Origin: Botrytis cinerea B05.10 | Taxonomy: Eukaryota; Ascomycota; Leotiomycetes; Helotiales; Sclerotiniaceae | Direction of reading: 5' to 3' | Assembly (NCBI RefSeq): GCF_000143535.2 | Contig: NC_037317.1 | Coordinates: 2,356,001-2,420,000 of the forward strand | Length of the DNA stretch: 64,000 nucleotides | Shown: positions 45,666-56,971 of the stretch, piece by piece | Position numbering within the stretch: the first letter of the stretch is position 1 | Layout: each line of letters begins with the position of its first letter | The notes under the pieces: model-generated | What the model was told of the DNA's origin: nothing | The model's database searches: none | What the model saw: the letters and a program-made list of their open reading frames with translations, nothing else | Translations under genes and position numbers: made by a program

Positions 45666-46231
45666 ATGGAGAGCGTCAAACGCACGACGAGAAAGCGACA
45701 GCATATAGTGGGTGGAGGAACAAGACGACTGTTCAACAAAAAACCAAGAAGAGACGTCAACTATCCAAAAAAGAGGAACGACTGGGGTCGTAAGTTTCTC
45801 TATCTCTGTAAATGTTGACGCAACAAGACTAAGTACGCAATGAGTAGTTCTCGCTCTGCATCCGAAGATGGACTTGATCATTCCCAAATCTTCCTTCGCA
45901 AGTTTGGCAAGAGAGATTGTGGAGGATATCAAACCTGGAGAAAATTATCGGATTGATGATCCTACCTTGCTTTCTTTGCAGGAATGCGCTGAAGCTCATA
46001 TTGTTCAGGAATTCGAAAGTGAGTCTCTACTTTGTCTTTGATGATATCCATACTAATCTGATAGTGGCCACCATATTCACCAACCGCGCGAGTAGGGCGA
46101 CGATTCAATTGGAAGATATGAAAGATGCAAAGTTCATCGGAGATTTACGAGACGGACTGGCAGTTCAACTGGAGGATGTTAAAGGCACAGAGAATATGAA
46201 GAGAATGGAAGCTATCAAGGAGTCAAGCTGA
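45666..46231 (+). CDS. Divergent histone H3 / CENP-A-like protein
   Basis: Three exons: 45666-45789, 45848-46018 and 46065-46231, with 153 residues in an unbroken frame. Donors are GTAAGT and GTGAGT; intron 2 contains a TACTAAT branch point. Exon 1 is a short, highly basic tail (MESVKRTTRKRQ, TRRLFNKKPRRD). Exon 2 aligns with H3 helix 1 (LIIPKSSFASLAREIVEDIK against [20 protein letters not shown]) and helix 2 (LLSLQECAEAHIVQEFE against VMALQEACEAYLVGLFE). Exon 3 aligns gap-free with H3 loop 2 and helix 3 (TNRASRATIQLEDMKDAKFIG against [21 protein letters not shown]). Loop 1 is two residues longer than in H3, as in CENP-A proteins, and the alpha-N region is shorter. An acidic C-terminal extension of about 28 residues follows. 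Nucleosomal role is inferred. Confidence 0.8.
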
Positions 46232-47352
46232 TGAGGAATTCTTGGAGAATTTTCTGCAGGTTGGTACTTTCTGATATATGACGCAGAAGTAAGGCTTCTA
46301 GTGTCAGGGGAAAAAACAGAGAGTTACATAGTTACAGATATTCTGAGTCTACCTGCCTTGATAGATGAAGGTGTTCTATTCACTTTGGACCCTTCATTCT
46401 CATGCAAAAAGGGCTGGAGTAATCATAGCTATATTAGGTGTACTTTTGCCTTCAACAAACATACCAGTAACTGAAATCAGTATTTAAACCCACATAACTT
46501 CTGGTGTAATTGTCATAACTAGATCCTGCTCGTCTTATCTCGTGTCTATTTCGGAGGTCAGTCGATCGAAACTTTTGATTCGACTGGTAAACTATTCGTC
46601 TACTTCTCAGGATATCAAACTCTAGCCAATTGGCAGCCGAGAAGTCCATCAACGTCACGCTGGCCAACACTTGGTATATTTCGGCGTAACTGATGATGCT
46701 AACCAATAGAACCACAATGTGTGGGAGCAGCATCCTTTAGAGATACCTTCACAGTCATGAGTAATTACTTCGATCCATGGATGAAATGTTCTTGCGACTA
46801 ATAATCACGCTTTTACGCCTCCTAACTCTCACGTGGAGTTAACGCAACATTCAATAATCGTACTTTATCTACATCATGGCTCCCAAAATTGATGTACCCG
46901 TCGTTGTCCTTCCACTGCGTCTTCGAGATCCAATATGGATCCTACTTACAAATGCCATTGTATCTATCTTTCAGGATTACAGGATTACTTGTTCATAGCT
47001 GTTAATCGAATTTGACCAAGAGAGCATGGGAATTCGAAGAATAAGGTCCAGATTCATGAAGCTTCTGCCGCCAGAGGAAAGTCCGCGATATGTGTCGGAA
47101 TACGACTGATTGCCATAGAATTCTTACGTGAGACAGTTACCTTGACAAAACTAGAGTGTTCCCATACAGGGGCGGTTTTAATGGTGCTATATTGAGTACC
47201 TGCCCCTGGTTTTCTTCAAGACACTTTCCATTTGCCCTCCATTCTATAGATTCCTATTCTTGAGCCAGTACATATGCACACTACTGAATAAAAATCATTC
47301 CACTTTTTAATGATAATCACTTAGGTTCATCCAAGCAGAATCAGTCTTCAAG
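46232..47352. other. Gene-free stretch
   Basis: About 1.1 kb. A 40-codon frame at 46876 (with PLRLRDPIW) and a 93-codon minus-strand frame have no support. It leads into the 2EXR pseudogene. Confidence 0.4.
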
Positions 47353-48742
47353 ATTCCATTGCTTCTCTCGTTTTCCGCAAGAAATACGCTTAAAGATATG
47401 GACTCTATCTTTTCACCAAAACCGCTTCATCCCGATTTGTGTAAGCAAGACAGCTAATCGAGACAATTCAAACCATCACGATCAGTCACACTTCTATTCT
47501 AGTTATAATGATTTGGGCAAGATTGTCAGCGATGGTCATTATGAGCTTTCTATCAATAAACCCATCTTGGATACAACCAGCCAGCTATTTCGTACCACGA
47601 TAGAATCAAGGTCAGCAGCACTAGACTTTTACCGGATTCATCTACCTCTTGCTCGAGGTTATATTCGAATTAATCCAGATTATGATGTGTTGTTCTTGCA
47701 GAATTAGGATAAGGCTCCCCAGATGCTCGCTGATGTTCTCCATGATATTAGAGCCTATGATCCAAAAGATGAGGGCTTGATGCATCTAGCTCTAGCGGAA
47801 TGAGAAGGAGATAGTTTATTTGATATTCCACATCCCTCCAACGTACTTTCCGGACATGCTGAGATGGTTGATTTTGGCTCCGATACATCTTTAAGCTCGT
47901 TTCATGACAGAGCAAAGGAAGAGATGCAACACGAGAATGAAGTACCCTTTTACAATGAAACACTTAAATTGCTGAGGGATACAAGTCGAGAACGTCGTGA
48001 TCGTGGGATGGGTCATGAAACTTCACATGTTCCTCATCATCCAATAGCCATTGCATCCCTCGTTGATATACTCAGTACCAAGCTTCGATCATTGTGGTGT
48101 GTTGAAAAGTTACTGTGTGGCTCAAGGGTCTACAATAATATAGGACTGCGGATGGGAAGACCTCACTTATCAGAGACCTGTCCTATCATGCCTCGTATGA
48201 AACAAATCGGTAGATCTAGTGTTAATTTTGAGTGGCTGGATAGTGATCCTAGACCAATTCATCCAGATTTAAAACAGCTAACTTTCTGGCGGGATCCACG
48301 CCGATTCTATCATAGCTGGCGCGTCCTGGAAAGGATTCAGGGTGTGCGGCACACAAACACTTTCGATTTCTATGTCTGCGTAACAACATCATTGCCACCT
48401 CTTGAGGAATGGGGAGAAGATGTTGAGCAACATGTATCAACAAAGCTTGGGATGCGTCAGATGGTTGACCGTCATAGAGAAACCGAGCTGGATCAATGGG
48501 AGGAGTTGCTTGAGTTTTACAAGAGGAATTTCGGGATGGATTTCCCTAAGCATGGTTGTCTGAGGGATGAAGATAGCTATAAGGAGTTGGAGAAATATCC
48601 TTCGACTGCAGTTGGCATGTGGATCTTTCCTGGGAAAGCATTTGGGCAGGTAAATGGAGAAAATATCTGTGATGTCTACGGGAGGAATAAAGAGCATTTT
48701 GAGATGTCAGAAATCCCTGGGCTTGCCGTGTTTGACATTTGA
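47353..48742 (+). pseudogene. 2EXR-domain protein, interrupted by in-frame stops
   Basis: The fungal 2EXR signature begins FHCFSRFPQEIRLKIWTLSF (about 47355-47415), crosses a probable intron (GTAAGC...TTCTAG, about 47442-47501) and continues with ILDTTSQLFRTTIESRSAALDFYRIHLPLARGYIRINPDYDVLFLQ (in parts), the usual second half with RSAALDFYR and NPDYD. A TAG at 47705-47707 and a TGA at 47801-47803 then interrupt the same frame, after which 292 codons are open (47864-48742). The exon phases at the intron also do not match. Both stops could come from single C-to-T changes (CAG, CGA). 2EXR proteins are a large uncharacterised fungal family. Confidence 0.7.
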
Positions 48743-49847
48743 GTCTCAATCTCTGTGGTTGTAGACAGATTTTTCTATATCATACACATATTTGAGGTCT
48801 CCGTAAACAATTTTCAGCTTGCTCTGGACGTATTATATCTGGTGGTGCAAAATTTGATGGAAATCCTAGTGGCGCCAATTTAGGAAATTTATTGGCTACA
48901 TGAGTGGAGAGACCATGCTCTAGACACTCTGGAGCTGATGTCTTTATGTTTTGATAATCTATTGAATGGTGTCGACAAGTATTCCCTAAATTTAGAGGGA
49001 AAAGGATGGGCAATTCTGCGCACACTTGCGACGCTCAAACTACTGTAGACCTTGTGTCTATGATTCGAATCAGCCAGCGAGCTTGATACTGTGGTGTGTT
49101 TAGATTCTCAACCATGAACGTAGGAACTTGATACCCGTCCACTCCCTGGAGCGTTTCCACCTTCATGATGATCACACTTGAGAACTTGGATTCTGGATAG
49201 GTGAGTTCTTGACTTCAAGATCATGCTCCAAAGTGCAGATGTCTCAGGCTGATCACCAGGCCCCACCAGTTTGATCACAATCAACATCGAGGAGTGGAAT
49301 TACGAGAAGACTAGACAACCCCAGAGGAAGGCAAGTCTTCCATGTAGTATACTGCTGATTTTCCTCAATCTCGAGGCGTCTTCATTTTTTCTCCCTTGCG
49401 TTGCAATCCGGCAAATCGACAATTGGTTTGCGTCTGGGGAGATGCGGGGTTGATAAGCTCAATCTCGTTCGTCCAAATGTTCGTGGAATTATCACCTAAT
49501 CTCTCTCCAGATTTCCATCTACGTTTATTTTCCAATAACATACTGCCCAAGGGAACTGCTCCATCGTTGCAGATGTAATATGTATGGTATGATTGATTGA
49601 GGTACCTTATGACTTTGGCCGGTGACTTTTCTGATTGAGTGCGGGAATGCGCCAAAATATGTGGCCTGGTGACGTCGGTAACCTTAAGCTAAGGCCAGGA
49701 TTCCTTAATTCACGTCGTTGCTTTCCTTGCCCTCAGATCTACCAACATCGACATCAACATCAACATCAAAGCAACGCAACGCAAAGCACGAACTCACTAC
49801 GTGAATGGCCATGATTTGATTCATACCTGAAATCTGCACAAACAAAC
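48743..49847. other. Gene-free stretch
   Basis: About 1.1 kb with no supported coding sequence. The part close to 49740-49800 has short CATCAACATC/AACGCAACG repeats in the likely 5' leader of the inositol phosphatase gene. Confidence 0.45.
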
Positions 49848-51173
49848 ATGGCAGGTTCTTCAGAAATGAAGGCATTAAGTTTGTATTTTCTGACCTTTAA
49901 TTGTGGTCTCACTCTTATCGATACTGATGCATTTGCCTCTCAACTCTTTAATGGCCTCTCGTCTCCTAACTTGCCAGACCTACTCGTTCTCTCCCTACAA
50001 GAAATTGCGCCAATACCATATTCTCTCATAGGTGGATCCTTCCTGGTACCATACTTCAATCGATTCCACGATGCGGTCGGAAAAGCCTCGAAGAAATTAT
50101 CAAACGATGGGTCGGCATATACTTCGATCGCAGCACGAAATGTTGGCTTGACGGGAATTATGATATTTGCAAAGGACCCAACACTTATACAAGATCTAGA
50201 GGCTAGTGAAATTGGAGTAGGAGCTTGGTCAATGGGAAATAAAGGAGCAGTCGGAATAAGATTTACATACGGAAGTGGAAATACCTCAACGGAGTTAACA
50301 TTCGTTGCGGCACATCTTGCTGCTATGGAAGAAGAACTGCAGAGACGAAACCAAGACTGGAAAGATATTGTCCGCGGATTAGTATTTTCTTCGACAACCT
50401 CGAATTACTCCACAACTTTACCGCGAGGTGATGAAGATAGACCACTGTTATCCATTTCACCACAAGATGGTTCGATCTTCAAAGCAACATCCCATCTGTT
50501 TTTTGGCGGTGACTTGAATTATCGAACCTCCTTGCTTTCCCCAGCGCCAAATGATCACATTGATACATTTCCACAACCGGGCGATTCTACTTCCTCTTCC
50601 AATCATTATGCAACCCTATTCAAAAACGATCAGCTCAACCAAGAAAGATTGGCTGGTCGAACTTGCCATGGGCTTATCGAAGCTCCAATATCATTCCCAC
50701 CTACATATAAATACAATTCCGAAGGGCCATTCATGACATCTGATGACGAATTAAACAAGTGGCCGTGGGCAAAGCATAGATGGCCGAGTTGGTGTGATAG
50801 GATTCTGTATCTTGATATGCCATCTTGGGTACAAAAGAGCAATCCAGAAGCCAGAATTATCCCAAACAAATACTCTGCATTGCCTCTTCTCCCAACATCG
50901 GATCATAGAGCTGTAGCTTTAGATGTAACGATTCCTTTGTTACCTATTCCAGAACCTGAAGACGAGGAGAGTGTGAATGATCCTCGGGTCAAAATGCCAT
51001 TTGACATCGATATTGATTGGAAGAAGAAGAGGGAGAGAGCTAGAACGATGGAATTGATTGTGGGGTATACAATGTACTTTACAGGTTCAAAGGAGGGAGC
51101 TGCTCTGTTCGTTGCAATGGTTGTTGGCGGAGTGGGAGCTATATTTGTTTTCAAGTCGTTATTTAGTGCTTGA
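49848..51173 (+). CDS. Tail-anchored inositol polyphosphate 5-phosphatase (Inp54-like)
   Basis: Single exon of 441 residues. The IPPc catalytic domain starts at LYFLTFNCGL and carries LVLSLQEIAP, GNKGAVGIRF, FVAAHLAAMEEELQRRNQDW, HLFFGGDLNYR, WPSWCDRILY and LPTSDHRAVALDV, which are the metal- and phosphate-binding motifs of 5-phosphatases. It ends with a single hydrophobic segment, ALFVAMVVGGVGAIFVFKSL, as in yeast Inp54, which is tail-anchored in the ER. The predicted reaction is removal of the 5-phosphate from PI(4,5)P2 on the cytosolic face of internal membranes. All catalytic residues I can check are present. Confidence 0.9.
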   Translation: MAGSSEMKALSLYFLTFNCGLTLIDTDAFASQLFNGLSSPNLPDLLVLSLQEIAPIPYSLIGGSFLVPYFNRFHDAVGKASKKLSNDGSAYTSIAARNVGLTGIMIFAKDPTLIQDLEASEIGVGAWSMGNKGAVGIRFTYGSGNTSTELTFVAAHLAAMEEELQRRNQDWKDIVRGLVFSSTTSNYSTTLPRGDEDRPLLSISPQDGSIFKATSHLFFGGDLNYRTSLLSPAPNDHIDTFPQPGDSTSSSNHYATLFKNDQLNQERLAGRTCHGLIEAPISFPPTYKYNSEGPFMTSDDELNKWPWAKHRWPSWCDRILYLDMPSWVQKSNPEARIIPNKYSALPLLPTSDHRAVALDVTIPLLPIPEPEDEESVNDPRVKMPFDIDIDWKKKRERARTMELIVGYTMYFTGSKEGAALFVAMVVGGVGAIFVFKSLFSA

Positions 51174-52559
51174 AGATCAAGCTACATTGAGATATGATAT
51201 CTGACGCGGAGCCATTATCGGGCATATCAAAGACAAAAAATGCTTCAGTCTACAATGATGGTAAGCAATCATGAATATTTATAAGATTAAACCACTTGAG
51301 ATTTCCCTGGCAGAATTTGCTTTCACAAATTCCTTCTTAATTTCATCTGCAGATATCGCATCTAGTTTACCATTCAGGATTCTTGAAAGGCACTGCAAGC
51401 AGACTTCAATCAACTTGCTACTAAAGCATAAGCTCCTTTCAGATTGCTCCAGTGAGCCACTTTGATTCGTTCTCGATGCCACGAGTTGTTGGCAGGAGAT
51501 GAAGTAGTTATACTTCCTTAATCCCTTCCTTCTCACCCCTTTCAGGTTCAACAAACTTCATTGCATCCATCTTGACACCCCATTGATAAAACGACAAACG
51601 ACAGCCGATTCTAATTTCAAACATTGTTTCGAGGATATTTATATTCCGTGAGTTATAGTCTGATATTGCTTAGGAGCAGCGTAGATATTCGGACCGAGTG
51701 GTTTCTTTCTTTCTTGTTAAGATGTAAGTCTAATCTAGACGCTCAGGGATTGAAATGCTCATGTGGCACAACTCATATTGACTCGCAGGTAGCTTTCATC
51801 GTCTGTTGTCGCATATTGGTCGAGGAAGATGCAATATAACTTATACTATGTGATTCCATTCTCATGTAGCTGTCAATTGTTGCCATTCGATTGGCTTCTC
51901 GCCGGAAGCTAAGTATTGTTCTTGGATTAAAGAGTTTTCGGCGCCAGATGAGATTAATAACATTCCCATCTCGATCTTTATATATCACTAGACAAGCACT
52001 TCCACACTGCATGAGGAGAATTAATCAATGTGCTACGTGAGGTATGATTGATCCCAAATTTACTGTTTTACGTATCTTGCTAGCTTCAAATCTCCGAAGG
52101 GATCGAAAGTACCTAATGATTCGACATTCGCACTATTAACCCTGGTCGATGACTTGCTAGTAGATCAATTCGACAATGCACTTAGAAGCTATCTTGCGCG
52201 TCAACTTCATTTGACATCACACTGCATGGAACTATTGACGTTGATGCTAGATATTGTTTAGACGACTAAGGGTCTTTGCTACCAAGAATGATTACCAACG
52301 AGACAAAGAATCCACAAAGACTTCTCCACGTACGCCGCATGCAGGAGTGGTGCTCCATTATCGCTTGAATCACACTGCCCACAATGGTCAAATGCCCGAT
52401 ACCGAATATTTTGTCCGGTGCTGGCTCTGATTTTTGCAACGAGAGTCACGAGATGAAAAATAAATTCATCTACGCGGACGCTAGATTAAGCCAACGCCAT
52501 TCAGTGGGGGATAATCCCCGAATGCGAAAGAGGCGAAATCTCTTCTCGTCGTTGAAATC

Positions 52560-52568
52560 TTATCTGAT
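52560..52568 (-). promoter_or_regulatory. SreA-like site (ATCAGATAA)
   Basis: TTATCTGAT on the plus strand is the reverse of ATCAGATAA, an exact match to the ATCWGATAA consensus of fungal SreA GATA repressors of siderophore genes. It is about 1.3 kb upstream of the transporter ATG. Confidence 0.5.
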
Positions 52569-52647
52569 TGATCTGATGATCATTTTCAAAATAATAGTTG
52601 ATACCCAATAAAGTATTACCCTCTTTTCAATTCTCAACCATACCTTG

Positions 52648-52656
52648 TTATCTGAT
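52648..52656 (-). promoter_or_regulatory. SreA-like site (ATCAGATAA)
   Basis: A second exact TTATCTGAT, followed two bases later by ATCTGATTA, so two half-related sites sit side by side. Confidence 0.5.
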
Positions 52657-52966
52657 CAATCTGATTATGTACATAGGTGAGCCCGAGGCGTAATTACTTA
52701 CTCAGTCCTGACAGCACCCCACCCGCACTCGCTTGTCTTCTCTCTAAAATAGACAAGTGTGAATGCATCCCATGTGAACGATCCGTTCCACGAAAAAGTT
52801 GCACTCCACATAGCTTCCGAAAGCCCGCTTTTGGGATTTTGGCGATGACAATGTGGTGTCAGTCATACTATACACGATGGCTTACGATATTATAGTAACC
52901 ACCTCATACATATATCAGATGGGTGGGAACTTTATCTTCCTGGTCACAACTCAGGTTGAAGATGTC

Positions 52967-52982
52967 GATCAGATTAGATAAA
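52967..52982 (+). promoter_or_regulatory. Repeated GATA-type element, copy 1
   Basis: GATCAGATTAGATAAA, a near-consensus SreA-like site overlapping a second GATAA. It is identical to 53255-53270. Confidence 0.45.
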
Positions 52983-53254
52983 TATTGGAAAGCTTAAACC
53001 TGTGATTTAGTCAATCTGATTAGATTATCTTAATGGTCACTGCTACTTGGTAGCACGGTACCGAAATCGAGACCGACTTCGATATCACACAAACATTCCG
53101 ACTTTACCCATGGATGTAGTGGTGGCGAGCGGTAATGTAACGCCATTCATACGATTGTTGCCTACTTGAGGAAAGGCCGGTCTAAGTTCTAATAAGTAGG
53201 TGAGTCGGGAAATTTACTTCTTACCATCCACCCCTGGTTATCGATGAAAATTTT

Positions 53255-53270
53255 GATCAGATTAGATAAA
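53255..53270 (+). promoter_or_regulatory. Repeated GATA-type element, copy 2
   Basis: Identical 16-mer to 52967-52982, about 610 bp upstream of the transporter ATG. Confidence 0.45.
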
Positions 53271-53876
53271 AGCTAGCTCAATTATCCCCACTCGATCCCA
53301 CTTCACCCCACTTAGATGCCTTTAACCGACTAATCAACTGTCTCCGGTAATAGTTAACGCCATTGACCCATCCAAATTCAAGCCCACCTTGCTCATGGAC
53401 CCATCGACATTCGGCAATATGTCCACTCTTAGAAAAAAGGTGTGTTTGAAAACGTTTTCTGAGTGATGGATGTGCGTGGAATACGCAGCTTCACGCTCAT
53501 TCAATCTGCTTCTTACCTGCCTACCTTACCTTGCATGTATCATTTCATGAATCTTCCTATTACTCGCGTCCTAATCCACGTCGAACCTCGTTGATAATCA
53601 CTAACTTGTGGGACTTCGTGGGATGCTTCTTGGCTGCCCCAAGCACACGGCAACATGCGAAATTTTCGAACCTTGTCCTAGCTGCAGCTATAGATGAATG
53701 AACATACATGTGGATGTGAATAGCCGTATCAACAGGCAAGCCGACATTTCAAGTATTAGTAGTGGCCGTCTCCCACAATACCCCCATTGATCTGTGTTAC
53801 CTATACCATTCCAACTCTTTTCTGGACGCCCTTCCATTGATTCTGAAAATATTTGCGGAATTGACAAACCGCAATC

Positions 53877-55897
53877 ATGGGGGCATTATCAAAATTTAGA
53901 CCTGGATTTCGTCGAAAGGCTACCGAGGATATAATTAATGAAAGTTCAGAAGTAGCTATGGCTGACATGCCAGCTTCAAACGAAAAGAATTCCGCGACGC
54001 CCGCAGTCACTGGTGCCGACGATACTATCTCTTCAAGCAATGCGAATGATTTACCAATCTCAGAGCAAGCCGAAAAAGATGCTCTACCAACCGAAAATGC
54101 ACAACGTGGTGTTCAAGAAGTCGAGGCAGTGGCTTTAACGTGGACCAAACCAATGCTCATTGCCGTTTTCTTAAAGTATGTGCACGAACTCGTTATTCTC
54201 CTATCCAGATATGGAAGCTAAACTATTCAATGACAGCATGTGGTTGCTTTACTTCGTTAATGCCATGCAATCTTCAATTTGTTACAATCTTATTCCATTC
54301 GCCACGAGTGCTTTCGAATCGCATTCCTTGATTACCGTCATTAATATCGTTGCGAACGCTATGACAGCTGCCATTTATATTCCACTTGCGAAGATGTTGG
54401 ATCTTTGGGGTCGTGCCGAAGGATTTCTTCTCATGGTGTTTTTCTCTACCATCGGATTGATCATGATGGCAGCTTGCAATGGTATCGCTACCTTCTGTGC
54501 TGCACAGGTACTATCTCACCACGCCATATTATCCACCTTCAGCAAGCTAATACCCATTTTTTAGGTCTTTTACTCCATTGGATTCGGTGGACTGATCTAC
54601 AGTATTGATGTTATTACTGCTGATGTTTCGAAATTAAAGAATCGAGGTCTTGCATACGCCTTCACTTCTTCGCCATACATTATTACCGCATTTGCTGGAC
54701 CAAAGGTCTCTGATGATTACTACTATAACATCAGCTGGAGATGGGGATTCGGTACCTTTGCTATCATCTTGCCATTTGTAGCAGCACCATTATACTTCAT
54801 TTTGAAGACAAATCTCAAAAAGGCAAAGAACACAGGTGTTTTGATCAGAGAGAGCAGTGGCCGAACTCTCACAGAGAACATCTGGCATTACTTCGTAGAA
54901 TTTGATGGTGAGTCATGCTTTTTCAATTCAACTCTATATCTGGCATTTTTCTGACCATTGACTAGCTTTCGGTGTTGTTCTCTTTGCTGGAGGCTTTACC
55001 GTATTCTTGCTGCCATTTACGCTTGCTGACACCGCACCAAATGGTTGGCAAACGGGTTATATCATTGCTATGATTATTGTTGGATTCGTGGTCCTTGTTA
55101 TCTTTGGATTTTACGAAACGTACTTCGCCAGGACACCGTTTCTGGACGTCAACCTTTTAGCAAACCGAACTGTTATTGGTGCTTGTCTGCTTGATTTGAC
55201 TTACCAAATCTCTTACTACTGCTGGAACAGTTACTTCACATCTTTCCTACAAGTTGTCAACAACTTGACTATTGCAGAGGCTGGATATGTGAGCGACACT
55301 TTTGATGTTGTTTCTGGTATCCTCCTTCTAGGAGTTGGTGTATTGATTCGCAAGACCGGATACTTCAAGTGGCTTCTGTATATTGCGGTTCCGCTTTACG
55401 TCTTCGCTCAAGGTCTTATGATCTACTTCCGTCAACCCAATCAAAGCATCGGTTACATCGTCATGTGTCAAATCTTCATCTCTATTGGAGGAAGTGTTTT
55501 CATCATTGTCGAGCAACTCGCTGTTCTCGCCGCTTCTGATCATCAACACGTCGCTGCAATTCTCGCGTTGCTTTATGTTGTTGGAAACATCGGTGGTGCC
55601 ATTGGAAACGCCATCTGTGGTGCTATCTGGACTAACACATTCCCACAAGCTTTGGAGAGATATCTTCCCGAATCGGCTATGGCAGATTTTGATGATATTT
55701 ATGGTGATCTCTCTACTCAACTCACTTATCCAGTGGGAAGCGAGACCAGAATCGCTATTCAGAAGGCATATGGATATGCACAAGAGAGAATGCTTATCGG
55801 AGGAACTGTTATTATTTCCTTGGCATTCCTCTGGGTTATGATGATTAAGAATATCAATGTCGCCCAAAAGACACAAGTCAAGGGTACAGTGTTCTAA
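53877..55897 (+). CDS. Siderophore-iron transporter, SIT/MirB-type MFS
   Basis: Four exons: 53877-54175, 54237-54507, 54565-54907 and 54966-55897, giving 614 residues, the usual SIT length. An N-terminal cytosolic segment of about 90 residues is followed by about 14 membrane spans. Family landmarks include MWLLYFVNAMQSSICYNL, IPLAKMLDLWGRAEGF, YSIGFGGLIYSIDVITADVSKLKNRGLAYAF (in parts), SWRWGFGTFAI, FLQVVNNLTIAEAGYV, VEQLAVLAASDHQHVAAILAL and GNAICGAIWTNTFP. SIT proteins import ferric siderophore complexes through the plasma membrane by proton symport. Adjacent DUF1749 esterase and surrounding GATA-type sites support an iron role. Which siderophore (fusarinine/TAFC, ferrichrome or coprogen type) is unknown. 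Confidence 0.9.
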
Positions 55898-56971
55898 GTA
55901 TGGAAAATAGCTTGGCGTTTTACAAACGTATATTATCAAATGCCATGTGGTAATTCGCCAGATTTACCGCTTTTCTCTTGACCCTTGGCAGGTCCTCGTA
56001 ATTAACATGTCATAATATCAAAAGTTTTTAGATACCCTGCAGATTATTCCACCTTATCATTCCTGGTGATCCTTGTTCGTGCAGGCCTGTATTGATTTCA
56101 TATTGCAACTCGGCGTGAAAAACCATACATACATCATATCCAACATTTACTGACCCATAATTGTAAACAGTTTTGCGCTTTTCCGAGTCGGAAATTCCGA
56201 CTCGAGAAAATGAACATTCTTGTTAGCTAGTCTTCTTTTTATAGTATTTGTTGACCCCTCAAAATACCGTTCTCATCAACTTGTTAGGATGTCACTCACA
56301 TATATTCATTACGTCTCATAGCGGGGTGTCAATACACCAACCCACACCAATCCTAGTAATCACGAATATTGATCAGATTTTATGCTCTTCATCAACGCAT
56401 CAGAGCAAGCGAAGTCTATCTAGCGTCATCTGATTAGATTAAATCACATGTAATCAATCTTATCTGATCCGCTTAAATAAGCATTTTCCCTCCATCCTTG
56501 ATTTTTTGAGGGTTTTTTGCTGGGAAGACCTATCTACTGGGTACTATCTACGCGATTGAAGTGATTTTTATCCGGACTCATGGAATTCCCACTCAGTACG
56601 AGCATACGAAATAGTATCTGATCTCGGAATATTGTTTAAGCGTGCTGTGCTGTGTTGTGTTGTGCTGTTGGTGCTTTGAAATTAATGACTAGAGTAGCTG
56701 AGTAGTGAGTACCCGACAGTATTGCAAAATCCTTGTTGCGGTGAACACGGACGTTTCGAGTCGTGTTTGTGAAAATTGCATCCCACTTTTTGTTTCGAGA
56801 ACGTAGTCACACATTACTTGGCTAGTAAGACATATCTACACCAACGTGGTCGCCGATCTTTCTTCACTGCCACCGTATATTAAAAATTGGAGGGTTTTCT
56901 TCAAGCTCATTCTATTCTTCCTCAATCTACATACAATCCTCTTCGGTAACCTCACCTAAATATCCCTCAAA
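55898..56971. promoter_or_regulatory. Intergenic between transporter and esterase, with GATA-type sites
   Basis: About 1.07 kb. Contains ATCTGATTAGATTA at 56428-56441, identical to 53014-53027, and TTATCTGAT at 56460-56468, about 500 bp upstream of the esterase ATG. Confidence 0.55.
56460..56468 (-). promoter_or_regulatory. SreA-like site (ATCAGATAA)
   Basis: A third exact consensus match in reverse orientation, with an ATCTGATTAGATTA element 19 bp before it. It lies between the transporter and the SidJ-like gene. Confidence 0.5.

Larger units (their letters stand above)
51174..53876. promoter_or_regulatory. Long gene-free region with GATA-type iron-regulator-like sites
   Basis: 2.7 kb upstream of the siderophore transporter without any supported gene. 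Exact matches to ATCWGATAA (the SreA-type consensus) occur in reverse at 52560-52568 and 52648-52656. Two identical 16-mers GATCAGATTAGATAAA lie at 52967-52982 and 53255-53270, and ATCTGATTAGATTA lies at 53014-53027. The cluster spans about 700 bp, ending about 600 bp before the ATG. Confidence 0.6.

Noticed and set aside
52384..52611. 75-codon frame in the transporter upstream region
   Set aside because: No domain; overlaps the GATA-type site at 52560 and is probably chance.
55328..55939. 203-codon minus-strand open frame
   Set aside because: Lies opposite the last exon of the siderophore transporter, has no domain, and the plus strand is clearly coding.
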